Below, in pieces: positions 8,669 through 15,349 of a DNA stretch of 17,639 nt. The notes under the pieces are model-generated. The model made no database searches. It saw nothing but the letters and a program-made list of their open reading frames with translations, and had not been told where the DNA came from. Numbering within the stretch: the stretch's first letter is position 1; the number at the start of each line of letters is the position of its first letter. Position numbers and translations under genes: made by a program. This stretch comes from Anaerolineaceae bacterium UBA3924 (GTDB lineage: Bacteria > Chloroflexota > Anaerolineae > Anaerolineales > Anaerolineaceae), in assembly GCA_002385985.1 (NCBI GenBank), contig DGEO01000007.1, positions 77,076-94,714 of the forward strand, read 5' to 3'.

Positions 8669-9692
8669 CAAACAGACGGCGGTTTTCCTTCACCCAGTCA
8701 AACAGGCGCCGGATCCCTTCACGGACACCCACTTTCGGCCGCCAGCCCAGTTCCTTTTCCGCTTTCTGAATATTGGAGACATAGATGCGCTGGTCTCCCG
8801 GCCGCCAGTCGCCGCGGTCCACCGGGATGCGCTCGCCCATCAACTCTTCCAGGATCGGGCCGAACTCCTTCCAGATGGCCAGCGTGTTAGCCGGTCCGCC
8901 GCCGACGTTATACACCTGCCCGGAGGCGCGGTCGATGTTCGCCAGCGCCAGGTCGTACATATCCAGCAGGTCTTCGACATAGAGCACGTCGCGTACCTGC
9001 TTGCCGTCCCCATAGATGGTGATCTTGCGCCCGAGCTGTGCGGCGATGATAAACCAGGCCACCCAGCCCTGATCCTCAACGCCGAACTGCCGCGGGCCGT
9101 AAATGCAGGACTGGCGGAAGACCACCGTGGGCAGGCCGTAGATGCGCTGGTAATCGCGCACGTACTGGTCGCCGCAGCCTTTGGAGCAGCCGTAAGGCGA
9201 GTGGAAATCCAGGGGCATGCTCTCGGGAACGCCTTCGGGATAGTCGGCATAGCTGTAGCAGCTCTCCTCCTCCAGTACCTTCACCTCTTCCATACCGCCG
9301 TACACCTTGTTGGTGGAAGCGTACAGCACAGCCGGCTGGCGGCCGGAAGCCCGGGCGGCCTCGAGCACGTTGAAGGTCCCCAGAGCGTTGATCTCAAAAT
9401 CGCTGCGCGGCTCGGTCACCGAGGTGGTAACAGCCACCTGCGCCGCCAGATGCACAATTGCGTCTGCCTGGCGGGCGGCATTCCGGATGGCCTCCGCGTC
9501 GCGGATATCGCCCTGGATAAACTGGAAGGAGTCTTTGCCGTAGGTTTCCCGCAGCCAGGCCAGATTCTTATCCGCACCGGGCCGCGACAGGTTGTCAAAA
9601 ACGGCCACCTGCTCCCCACGGCCCAGCAGGCGGGCGACGTAATTTGAGCCGATAAACCCCGCACCGCCAGTAACCAGATATCGCTTGCTCAT
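8658..9692 (-). CDS. CDP-tyvelose (CDP-paratose) 2-epimerase-like SDR, 344 aa
   Basis: Extended short-chain dehydrogenase/reductase acting on a nucleotide sugar. TGGAGFIGS (8-16) is the NAD-binding glycine motif, Asp33 sits at the end of strand 2, and STNKVYGG (126-133) with YGCSK (167-171) supplies the Ser/Thr-Tyr-Lys catalytic set. The stretch FRQSCIYGPRQFGVEDQGWV (192-211) is more like the CDP-tyvelose 2-epimerase branch than UDP-glucose 4-epimerases or dTDP-glucose dehydratases. The substrate remains uncertain because no CDP-sugar synthesis genes (glucose-1-phosphate cytidylyltransferase, CDP-glucose dehydratase) lie in the window. The ATG at 9692 follows a purine-rich leader (AAGGAAGGGGAATCGGGA). 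It lies 22 bases after the flippase-like gene and overlaps the GT4 gene by one base. It probably supplies a deoxy or epimerised sugar to the adjacent glycosyltransferases. Confidence 0.9.
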   Translation of the reverse strand: MSKRYLVTGGAGFIGSNYVARLLGRGEQVAVFDNLSRPGADKNLAWLRETYGKDSFQFIQGDIRDAEAIRNAARQADAIVHLAAQVAVTTSVTEPRSDFEINALGTFNVLEAARASGRQPAVLYASTNKVYGGMEEVKVLEEESCYSYADYPEGVPESMPLDFHSPYGCSKGCGDQYVRDYQRIYGLPTVVFRQSCIYGPRQFGVEDQGWVAWFIIAAQLGRKITIYGDGKQVRDVLYVEDLLDMYDLALANIDRASGQVYNVGGGPANTLAIWKEFGPILEELMGERIPVDRGDWRPGDQRIYVSNIQKAEKELGWRPKVGVREGIRRLFDWVKENRRLFEGN

Positions 9693-9714
9693 TCCCGATT
9701 CCCCTTCCTTTCTC

Positions 9715-10722
9715 CTAGCTGACCTTGTCGCGCAAACGCAGCTGGCTGAACAGCGCGCCCAGCGACTGGCCTTCCTTCAGCAGTCCATACCCGCCGATCA
9801 GGCCTGTGATTAAGTATTGAATGAAATGGAGCACAATGGCCAGCGCCAGGGCCGCCGAATTGGACACGCCCAGCAGGGTCAGGGCCGCCACGATGGCCCC
9901 TTCGAACATGCCCAGCGCTCCGGGGGCGGAGGGGAGTGAAATCCCCAGCGCCAGCATGGCGTCGGTGAAAATCCCCCACCAGAACGGCGCATCGGGGGCC
10001 ACCGACAGGATAATGACATAGTAGGTAGTCACCGCCACCACCCAGGACACGATCACCAGCAGCAGGCTGGTGAAGAACTGGGCCGGGCGGGTCAGCGCCT
10101 GAAACCCATCCATCAGCGCGGTGATCTGCGGCGCGATCAGCCGCTGGAACAGGTCCGATTTGCGGCCGATGCGCTCGACGATGCCGTTGATCAGCTGCGG
10201 CTTGAGCGCCATGAAGTACAGCACCCCCAGCCCGGCGATGACCAGTACGAGCACCAGAACGGCTGCGCTGCGCGCCCAGCCCATTTCCAGCGCCAGAGGC
10301 AGGGTCGAGAGCAGCAGCCCGGCGGCGATGGCCAGGTCAAAGGCCCGCTCGATCACAATTGTGGACAGCACGTGAAAGGCGTTGACGCCCAGCGCCCGTC
10401 CCATGAACACAGCTCGCCCGAATTCGCCGGCCCGCAGGGGAAGAATATTGTTCAGTAAATACCCTTCGCTGACGATGAAGAACGCCTGCCGGAAGGTCGG
10501 CCTGCCGTTCAGCAGCACCCGCCAGGCCAGCGCACGCACGGCGATGAACAGCACCGTCAGTGCGCTGGCGGCGAGGATATGCTCCGTCCGGATGGAAGCC
10601 AGCGCGGCCAGGAGCTCCTGCCAGTCCGCCAGGCGAAACACCACGTAGAGGGCAGTCAGGCTGATGACCACACCCAGCCCCCAGCGGCGCACATCCCGCC
10701 GGACAGCATCGTTCAGCTTCAA
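9715..10722 (-). CDS. UPF0104 / LPG-synthase transmembrane-domain (flippase-like) membrane protein, 335 aa
   Basis: Polytopic inner-membrane protein of the LPG_synthase_TM/AglD-like group: the membrane half of MprF-type enzymes without the aminoacyl-transferase half. Members are often found in polysaccharide and lipid-glycan loci and have been proposed as lipid flippases. About seven or eight hydrophobic segments are visible. The family motifs are GYLLNNILPLRAGEFGRA (87-104), ERAFDL (125-130) and SLPSAPGALGMFEGA (262-276). The start is a TTG at 10722, supported by GGAGGA ending 3 bases before it. No ATG occurs until after residue 100. The TTG overlaps the lepA stop (TTGA), so translation may be coupled to lepA. 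Transport of a glycolipid intermediate is inference from context. Confidence 0.88.
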   Translation of the reverse strand: MKLNDAVRRDVRRWGLGVVISLTALYVVFRLADWQELLAALASIRTEHILAASALTVLFIAVRALAWRVLLNGRPTFRQAFFIVSEGYLLNNILPLRAGEFGRAVFMGRALGVNAFHVLSTIVIERAFDLAIAAGLLLSTLPLALEMGWARSAAVLVLVLVIAGLGVLYFMALKPQLINGIVERIGRKSDLFQRLIAPQITALMDGFQALTRPAQFFTSLLLVIVSWVVAVTTYYVIILSVAPDAPFWWGIFTDAMLALGISLPSAPGALGMFEGAIVAALTLLGVSNSAALALAIVLHFIQYLITGLIGGYGLLKEGQSLGALFSQLRLRDKVS

Positions 10723-12521
10723 TCTTCCTCCAGGCGCAGCACAGCCATAAAGGCTTCCTGCGGAATCTCCACGCTGCCCACCATCTTCATGCGCCGCTTC
10801 CCGCGCTTCTGCTTCTCCAGCAGCTTCTTCTTGCGGGTGATGTCACCGCCGTAGCACTTGGCCAGCACGTCCTTGCGCAGCGCTTTCACATTCGCCCGGG
10901 AAATGATGCGCCCGGAAGCCGAAGCCTGAATAGGAACGTCGAACAGCTGGCGGGGAATGAGCTCCTTGAGCTTGCTCACCAGGCGCTGGCCTTTGTGATA
11001 GGCATCTTCTTTGTGCACAATGGCCGCCAGCGCGTCCACCGGCTCGCCGCCCACCAGTATTTCCACCTTGACCAGGTTTCCCGGCCGGTATTCAAGGAAT
11101 TGATAGTCCATCGATGCGTAGCCGCGGGTGCGCGACTTGAGCTGGTCGAAAAAGTCCACGATCAGGTCGGCCAGCGGGATTTCGAAGGTCAGCTGCACCC
11201 GGTTCGGCGCCGGATACTCCTGCTCCTTGAAGATGCCCCGCCGCGAGGTAACCAGCTCCATCACCGTGCCGTAGAACTCGGTCGGGGTGATGATCTGCAG
11301 GCTCATCCACGGCTCGCTGACCGTCTCAATCAATCCTTCCTCCGGCAGCTGCGCCGGGGAATCAATGCGGACGACCTCGCCTGTCCGCATCGTGACCTCG
11401 TACTCCACGGACGGCGCCGTGACCACGATGTCCAGGTCATACTCGCGCTCCAGGCGCTCCTGGATGATTTCCATGTGGAACAGGCCCAGGAACCCGCAGC
11501 GGAAGCCGAAATTGAGCGCCTGCGAGGTTTCCGGCTCGAAGACCAGTGAAGCGTCATTGAGCTGCAGCTTCTCCAGGGCTTCTTTCAGATCGCCGTAATC
11601 CTCACCCTCTACAGGGTAGATGCCGGCGTAGACCATGGATTTCGGGTGGCGGTAGCCGGGCAGCGGCTCCGAAGCGGGCCGGGCGGCCAGGGTGATGGTG
11701 TCACCCACCCGGCATTCCTGCACGGTCTTGAAACCCGTGGCCACATAGCCCACATCCCCGGCGAAAAGCATTTTCACCGGCGTCATCCCCGGCGAGAAAT
11801 ACCCGATCTCAACCGGGCGAAAGTCGGCTTTGGTGGACATCACCCGCAGGTTCTGATCCGCCGGGATCGAGCCTTCCATCACGCGGATGTAAGCCACCAC
11901 ACCCTTGTACGAGTCGTAGTGCGAGTCGAACACCAGCGCGCGCAGGGGCAGGTCCGGCTCGCCTTTGGGCGGCGGAATCTGTTTGACGATGGCCTCCAGC
12001 ACCGCATCCACGTTGATGCCTTCCTTGGCCGAGATGCGGATGACCTCGTCGGGGTCCACTCCGAGCAGGTTGCTCACGTCCTCCGCCACCTGGTCCGGGA
12101 TGGCCGAGGGCAGGTCGATCTTGTTGATCACCGGTATGATGACCAGGTCAGAATCGAGCGCTTGGTACAGGTTGGCCAGTGTCTGCGCCTCGATGCCCTG
12201 CGAGGCATCCACCACCAGCAGCGCGCCTTCACAGGCCAGCAGCGCCCGGCTGACCTCGTAGCTGAAGTCCACGTGTCCCGGAGTATCGATCAGGTTCAGT
12301 TCGTAGACCTGGCCGTCTTTAGCGGTGTACGCCATGCGCACTGCCGAGGCCTTGATGGTCACGCCCTTCTCGCGCTCCAGATCCATGCTGTCCAGCACCT
12401 GCTCCATCATTTCACGCTCGGAAATGGTGCCGGTCATCTGCAGCATGCGGTCTGCCAGCGTCGATTTTCCGTGATCCACATGGGCGATAATGCAGAAATT
12501 GCGGATGGTATCCTTGCTCAT
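10719..12521 (-). CDS. lepA: Elongation factor 4 (LepA), 600 aa
   Basis: Ribosome-associated translational GTPase thought to back-translocate or remodel stalled ribosomes. All hallmarks are present: P-loop AHVDHGKST (13-21), switch I region EREKGVTIKASAV, DTPGH (79-83), NKID (133-136), and EF-G-like domains II, III and V. The LepA-specific C-terminal domain ends in KKKLLEKQKRGKRRMKMVG and SVEIPQEAFMAVL. Length is the family norm. The ATG at 12521 has no Shine-Dalgarno sequence. A TATACT hexamer lies 10 bases upstream, so the transcript may have almost no leader. tlyA lies 87 bases upstream in the same direction. The flippase-like gene overlaps the lepA stop codon, placing lepA at the head of the glycan gene set. 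Confidence 0.98.
   Translation of the reverse strand: MSKDTIRNFCIIAHVDHGKSTLADRMLQMTGTISEREMMEQVLDSMDLEREKGVTIKASAVRMAYTAKDGQVYELNLIDTPGHVDFSYEVSRALLACEGALLVVDASQGIEAQTLANLYQALDSDLVIIPVINKIDLPSAIPDQVAEDVSNLLGVDPDEVIRISAKEGINVDAVLEAIVKQIPPPKGEPDLPLRALVFDSHYDSYKGVVAYIRVMEGSIPADQNLRVMSTKADFRPVEIGYFSPGMTPVKMLFAGDVGYVATGFKTVQECRVGDTITLAARPASEPLPGYRHPKSMVYAGIYPVEGEDYGDLKEALEKLQLNDASLVFEPETSQALNFGFRCGFLGLFHMEIIQERLEREYDLDIVVTAPSVEYEVTMRTGEVVRIDSPAQLPEEGLIETVSEPWMSLQIITPTEFYGTVMELVTSRRGIFKEQEYPAPNRVQLTFEIPLADLIVDFFDQLKSRTRGYASMDYQFLEYRPGNLVKVEILVGGEPVDALAAIVHKEDAYHKGQRLVSKLKELIPRQLFDVPIQASASGRIISRANVKALRKDVLAKCYGGDITRKKKLLEKQKRGKRRMKMVGSVEIPQEAFMAVLRLEED
10726..10731 (-). promoter_or_regulatory. Strong ribosome binding site deciding a TTG start
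   Basis: GGAGGA on the minus strand lies inside the last codons of lepA and ends 3 bases before the TTG at 10722 of the flippase-like gene. It supports this non-ATG start and suggests coupling to lepA translation. Confidence 0.7.
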
Positions 12522-12537
12522 AACCGCGGTTAGTATA
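12521..12537 (-). promoter_or_regulatory. -10-like TATACT and 12-base palindrome at the lepA start
   Basis: On the minus strand TATACT (12537-12532, 5/6 to TATAAT) is followed by the perfect palindrome TAACCGCGGTTA (12532-12521), whose last base lies next to and inside the lepA ATG. No Shine-Dalgarno sequence precedes the ATG. No -35 match was seen. The remaining 12538-12608 between tlyA and lepA contains GCCCGGGC right after the tlyA stop but no convincing terminator. Confidence 0.4.
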
Positions 12538-12608
12538 CCCCACTTTCTTCATCCCGTTCGTGGATTACCGGCCCGATCCCGCCCTGTCAGGCCGATGCAC
12601 GCCCGGGC

Positions 12609-13412
12609 TTAATCCTGGTCTTCCGGTGAGAAAAGCTGCTCGATGCGTGCCAGATAGTCCGGCTGCTCCGCCTCCATTCCAGTGGACAGCCAGACCAGAA
12701 ACTCGGTGTTTCCCTTGGGGCCAAGCAGCGGCGAGCGGATCAGCCCCCGGTACTGCCAGCCCTGACCGACCGCGTAGCCGACCACATCCTGCAGCACGTG
12801 GCGGTGCACGGCCGGGTCGCGCACCACGCCGGCGCCCCGGGCCACTTCGGCACGCCCGGCCTCAAACTGCGGCTTGATCAGTGCCACCACCTGCCCCGCG
12901 CGGCCTTCAAACCAGCCCTGAATGACCGGCAGCAGCACTTTGAGAGAAATAAAGGAAGCGTCCACCGTGACCAGATCCACTGGCTCGGGCAGGTTTTTCA
13001 CACTGCGGGCATTGGTGCGCTCCATCACCACCACCCGCGGATCGTTGCGCAGCTTCCAGTGCAGCTCCCCGTAGCCGACGTCGATGGCATACACCAGCCG
13101 GGCGCCGGCCTGCAGCAGGCAGTCGGTGAACCCGCCGGTGGACGCACCGACGTCGGCGCAGGTCAGGCCGCTCAGGTCGGTCAGCCCGAATGCCTGCAGC
13201 GCGGCAGCCAGCTTCTCCCCTCCGCGGGAGACGAAGGGCGGCCCCTGCTCCACGTGGATTTCCACATCAACGGGAAAGCGCGTGGCCGGTTTGAGCACCA
13301 CCTGCCCGTCCACCCGCACCTGTCCGGCCATCACCAGCCGCTGCGCCTGCGAGCGGCTCTCCGCCAGACCGCGGTCCGTCAACAATACATCCAACCGATT
13401 CTTATCCGTCAC
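12609..13412 (-). CDS. tlyA: TlyA-family rRNA 2'-O-methyltransferase (S4 + FtsJ-like), 267 aa
   Basis: Probable rRNA cytidine-2'-O-methyltransferase of the TlyA/hemolysin A family. An N-terminal S4 RNA-binding domain (about 6-60, RLDVLLTDRGLAESRSQAQR) is joined by VSRGGEKL (61-68) to an FtsJ-like methyltransferase. That domain has the SAM-binding loop ADVGASTGGFTDCLLQ (86-101), Asp151 in TVDASFIS and Lys180 in ALIKPQFEAGR. Length matches the family. The start is a GTG at 13412. It fits the usual N-terminus, with GAGGG about 12 bases upstream at the far edge of a useful spacing. The gene is divergent from the ubiA-family gene and sits 87 bases before lepA. TlyA modifies both ribosomal subunits in mycobacteria. 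Whether this homologue does both is unknown. Confidence 0.95.
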   Translation of the reverse strand: MTDKNRLDVLLTDRGLAESRSQAQRLVMAGQVRVDGQVVLKPATRFPVDVEIHVEQGPPFVSRGGEKLAAALQAFGLTDLSGLTCADVGASTGGFTDCLLQAGARLVYAIDVGYGELHWKLRNDPRVVVMERTNARSVKNLPEPVDLVTVDASFISLKVLLPVIQGWFEGRAGQVVALIKPQFEAGRAEVARGAGVVRDPAVHRHVLQDVVGYAVGQGWQYRGLIRSPLLGPKGNTEFLVWLSTGMEAEQPDYLARIEQLFSPEDQD

Positions 13413-13416
13413 AAAA

Positions 13417-13433
13417 AAGTACTTCCCTCGAGG
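13417..13433. promoter_or_regulatory. Two adjacent 8-base palindromes in the tlyA/ubiA divergent gap
   Basis: AAGTACTT (13417-13424) and CCTCGAGG (13426-13433) are perfect palindromes separated by one base, in the 39-base gap between divergent genes. They could form an operator or a short hairpin. No regulator gene is nearby, so the role is open. Confidence 0.3.
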
Positions 13434-13434
13434 A

Positions 13435-13445
13435 TATGATATGAT
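13435..13445 (+). promoter_or_regulatory. Overlapping -10-like hexamers before the ubiA-family gene
   Basis: TATGAT occurs at 13435-13440 and again at 13440-13445, each 5/6 to TATAAT. The second ends 6 bases before the ATG at 13452, the spacing expected if transcription starts at or next to the start codon. No -35 match was found at 16-18 bases upstream. Confidence 0.45.
13436..13441 (-). promoter_or_regulatory. -10-like hexamer for tlyA
   Basis: On the minus strand this reads TATCAT, 5/6 to TATAAT, 23 bases before the tlyA GTG at 13412. It overlaps the plus-strand TATGAT elements, so the divergent promoters would share DNA. No clear -35 element was seen. Confidence 0.35.
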
Positions 13446-13451
13446 TACGCT

Positions 13452-14375
13452 ATGCTCCGGGCACTCATCAAGACCATGCGCCCCCGCCAGTGGACAAAGA
13501 ACGCCTTCGTTCTGGCGGCAGTGGTCTTTGACCGGCAGCTGCCGAACCCGACTGACGTGCTGATTGGAGGACAGTGGCAGCAGCTGGAGCCGCTTGCGCG
13601 GTCACTGGCCGCTTTTTTCCTCTTCTGCCTGCTCTCCAGCAGCGTTTATATCATTAATGATATCCTCGATGTGGAAGTCGACCGCAGCCATCCGGTCAAG
13701 CGTCTGCGGCCCATCGCATCGGGCGAGCTGCCGGTTTCCACCGCCGTGCTGGCGACCATCGCCCTGCTGTTGATCACCCTGCCGCTCGCTTTTTCCCTCT
13801 CTTACCGCTTCGGCCTGGTCGTGGTAGCCTACTTCATCCTCAACCTGGCCTACTCCAATTACCTTAAGCACATCGTCCTGATCGACGTGCTGGTGATCGC
13901 CGCGGGATTTGTGCTTCGCGTGGCGGGCGGGGTGCTGGTGCTGGACGGCGTGCAGCTGTTCTCACCCTGGCTGTACGTGGTCACCACCCTGCTGGCGCTG
14001 TACCTGGGCTTTGGCAAGCGCCGGGCGGAAATCGCCATGATTGCCACCGGGTCTCAATCCGGCGGCGCTCAGGCACACCGCCGCGTGCTGGACGGTTATA
14101 CGCTGCCCTTTGTCGACCAGCTGATCACCATCGTGTCCAGCACCACCATTGTGGCCTACAGCCTGTACACCTTCTCCGCGCCCAACCTGCCCGAAAACCA
14201 CACCATGATGCTGACCATCCCCTTCGTGGTGTACGGCATTTTCCGCTACCTCTATCTGGTTCAGGTGGAGCATTCCGGCGGAGCACCGGAGGAGCTGCTG
14301 CTGACCGACCGGCCGCTGCAGATCACCATCCTGCTCTGGGTGCTTTCGGTGCTATTCCTGTTCTATATTTATTGA
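13452..14375 (+). CDS. UbiA-family prenyltransferase, decaprenyl-phosphate phosphoribosyltransferase-like, 307 aa
   Basis: Polytopic membrane enzyme of the UbiA superfamily with about eight or nine hydrophobic segments. The first Asp-rich motif is NDILDVEVDRSHPVKRLRPI (69-88), and the second region is AYSNYLKHIVLIDVL (133-147). RPRQWTKNAF (10-19), GFGKRRAEI (186-194) and GGAPEELLLTDRPLQ near the C-terminus are features of 5-phosphoribosyl-1-phosphate:decaprenyl-phosphate transferases such as Rv3806c, rather than quinone or heme O enzymes. The expected reaction is PRPP plus polyprenyl phosphate giving polyprenyl-phospho-phosphoribose, the precursor of pentofuranosyl donors. The ATG at 13452 has no close Shine-Dalgarno sequence. 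A TATGAT hexamer 6 bases upstream suggests a leaderless message. Mevalonate kinase follows after 13 bases, consistent with a shared role in isoprenoid supply. Confidence 0.9.
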   Translation: MLRALIKTMRPRQWTKNAFVLAAVVFDRQLPNPTDVLIGGQWQQLEPLARSLAAFFLFCLLSSSVYIINDILDVEVDRSHPVKRLRPIASGELPVSTAVLATIALLLITLPLAFSLSYRFGLVVVAYFILNLAYSNYLKHIVLIDVLVIAAGFVLRVAGGVLVLDGVQLFSPWLYVVTTLLALYLGFGKRRAEIAMIATGSQSGGAQAHRRVLDGYTLPFVDQLITIVSSTTIVAYSLYTFSAPNLPENHTMMLTIPFVVYGIFRYLYLVQVEHSGGAPEELLLTDRPLQITILLWVLSVLFLFYIY

Positions 14376-14388
14376 TCGCAGGTTCATC

Positions 14389-15345
14389 ATGCCGCATATC
14401 CTCGCCACTGCCCCTGGAAAAGCCATTCTGTTTGGGGAACATGCCGTGGTCTACGGGCGGCCGGCTGTCGCCGTGCCGGTCACCGAGGTTCGGGCCAAAG
14501 CGACGGTCATGCCCCTGATCAGCGGCCCGGCCGGGCGGGTGGAAATCCACGCGCCGGATATCCAGCTGGAAAGCCCGCTGGCAGACCTGCCCGGCGAGCA
14601 CCCGCTGAAGGTTGCCTTTCACACCCTGCAGGCGCACCTTGGCCTGGAGCGCTTCCCGGCGCTGCGGCTGCAGGTGCGCTCGACCATCCCGCTGGCGGCC
14701 GGGCTGGGGTCCTCCGCGGCCACGTCGGTGGCGGTGCTTAAAGCACTGTCCGAGTTTCTGGGCCGCCCGCTGGAAAAAGCCGAGCTCAACCGGCTGGCCT
14801 ACGAAGTGGAGCGGGCCCATCACGGCAGCCCGTCCGGCATCGACAACACGGTGATCACTTACGAGCAGCCCGTCTTTTTCCGTCGGGGCGAGCCATTCCA
14901 GCCGCTGGAGGTGGCCGCGCCGCTGATCCTGCTGGTCGGTGACACCGGCGTCCCGGGTTCCACCGCCGAAGCCATCGCCGGCGTGCGCCGCCTGCGCGAT
15001 GCGGACCCGGCAGCGGTGGAAGCGATCTTCGACCGCATCGGCCGCCTGGCGGAGACCGCCCGCGATCACCTGCTGGCCGGTTCCGTCACCGCACTCGGCC
15101 CGCTGATGGACGAAAACCACCGGCTGCTCGAACAGATCGGCGTTTCCTCCGCGGAGCTGGAGCGTCTGGTCACTGCGGCAAGGGAAGCCGGTGCTTACGG
15201 CGCCAAGCTCTCCGGCGGGGGACGGGGCGGGAACATGATCGCCCTGGTGTCCGAAGAGCGGCTGGAAGCGGTCAGGGATGCCCTGCTGGCCGCCGGTGCC
15301 CGGCGCGCGTTCGCGGCCCGCATCCTGCCCGCTGTGGAAGGATAA
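14389..15345 (+). CDS. mvk: Mevalonate kinase (GHMP kinase), 318 aa
   Basis: Phosphorylates mevalonate to 5-phosphomevalonate. All three GHMP motifs are visible: APGKAILFGEHAVVYGRPA (8-26) with Lys11 and Glu17, the ATP-binding PLAAGLGSSAATS (101-113), and YGAKLSGGGRGGNMIAL (270-286). HHGSPSGIDN (144-153) contains the probable catalytic Asp152 and, together with the GEHAVVYG motif, points to mevalonate kinase rather than galactokinase, homoserine kinase or phosphomevalonate kinase. The ATG at 14389 follows an AGG about 6 bases upstream. The gene lies 13 bases after the UbiA-family gene and 4 bases before isopentenyl phosphate kinase. No HMG-CoA synthase or reductase gene and no decarboxylase gene is in the window, so the rest of the pathway must be elsewhere. 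Confidence 0.94.
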   Translation: MPHILATAPGKAILFGEHAVVYGRPAVAVPVTEVRAKATVMPLISGPAGRVEIHAPDIQLESPLADLPGEHPLKVAFHTLQAHLGLERFPALRLQVRSTIPLAAGLGSSAATSVAVLKALSEFLGRPLEKAELNRLAYEVERAHHGSPSGIDNTVITYEQPVFFRRGEPFQPLEVAAPLILLVGDTGVPGSTAEAIAGVRRLRDADPAAVEAIFDRIGRLAETARDHLLAGSVTALGPLMDENHRLLEQIGVSSAELERLVTAAREAGAYGAKLSGGGRGGNMIALVSEERLEAVRDALLAAGARRAFAARILPAVEG

Positions 15346-15349
15346 GCCC

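Noticed and set aside
7495..8769. Plus-strand frame of 424 codons opposite the GT4 gene
   Set aside because: Antisense shadow rich in His, Gln and Arg. The minus strand has clear GT4 motifs and operon spacing.
11646..12533. Plus-strand frame of 295 codons opposite lepA
   Set aside because: Antisense to the highly conserved LepA GTPase domain, with His/Gln/Arg-rich composition.
12571..12608. Possible terminator after tlyA (GCCCGGGC and a distant CGGGC)
   Set aside because: The stem would be about 5 base pairs with a very long loop and no following T run.
15278..15349. Upstream extension of IPK to the ATG at 15278
   Set aside because: It overlaps mvk, encodes a Cys/Pro/Arg-rich tail unlike IPK, and the ATG at 15350 has AGGA at a good distance.
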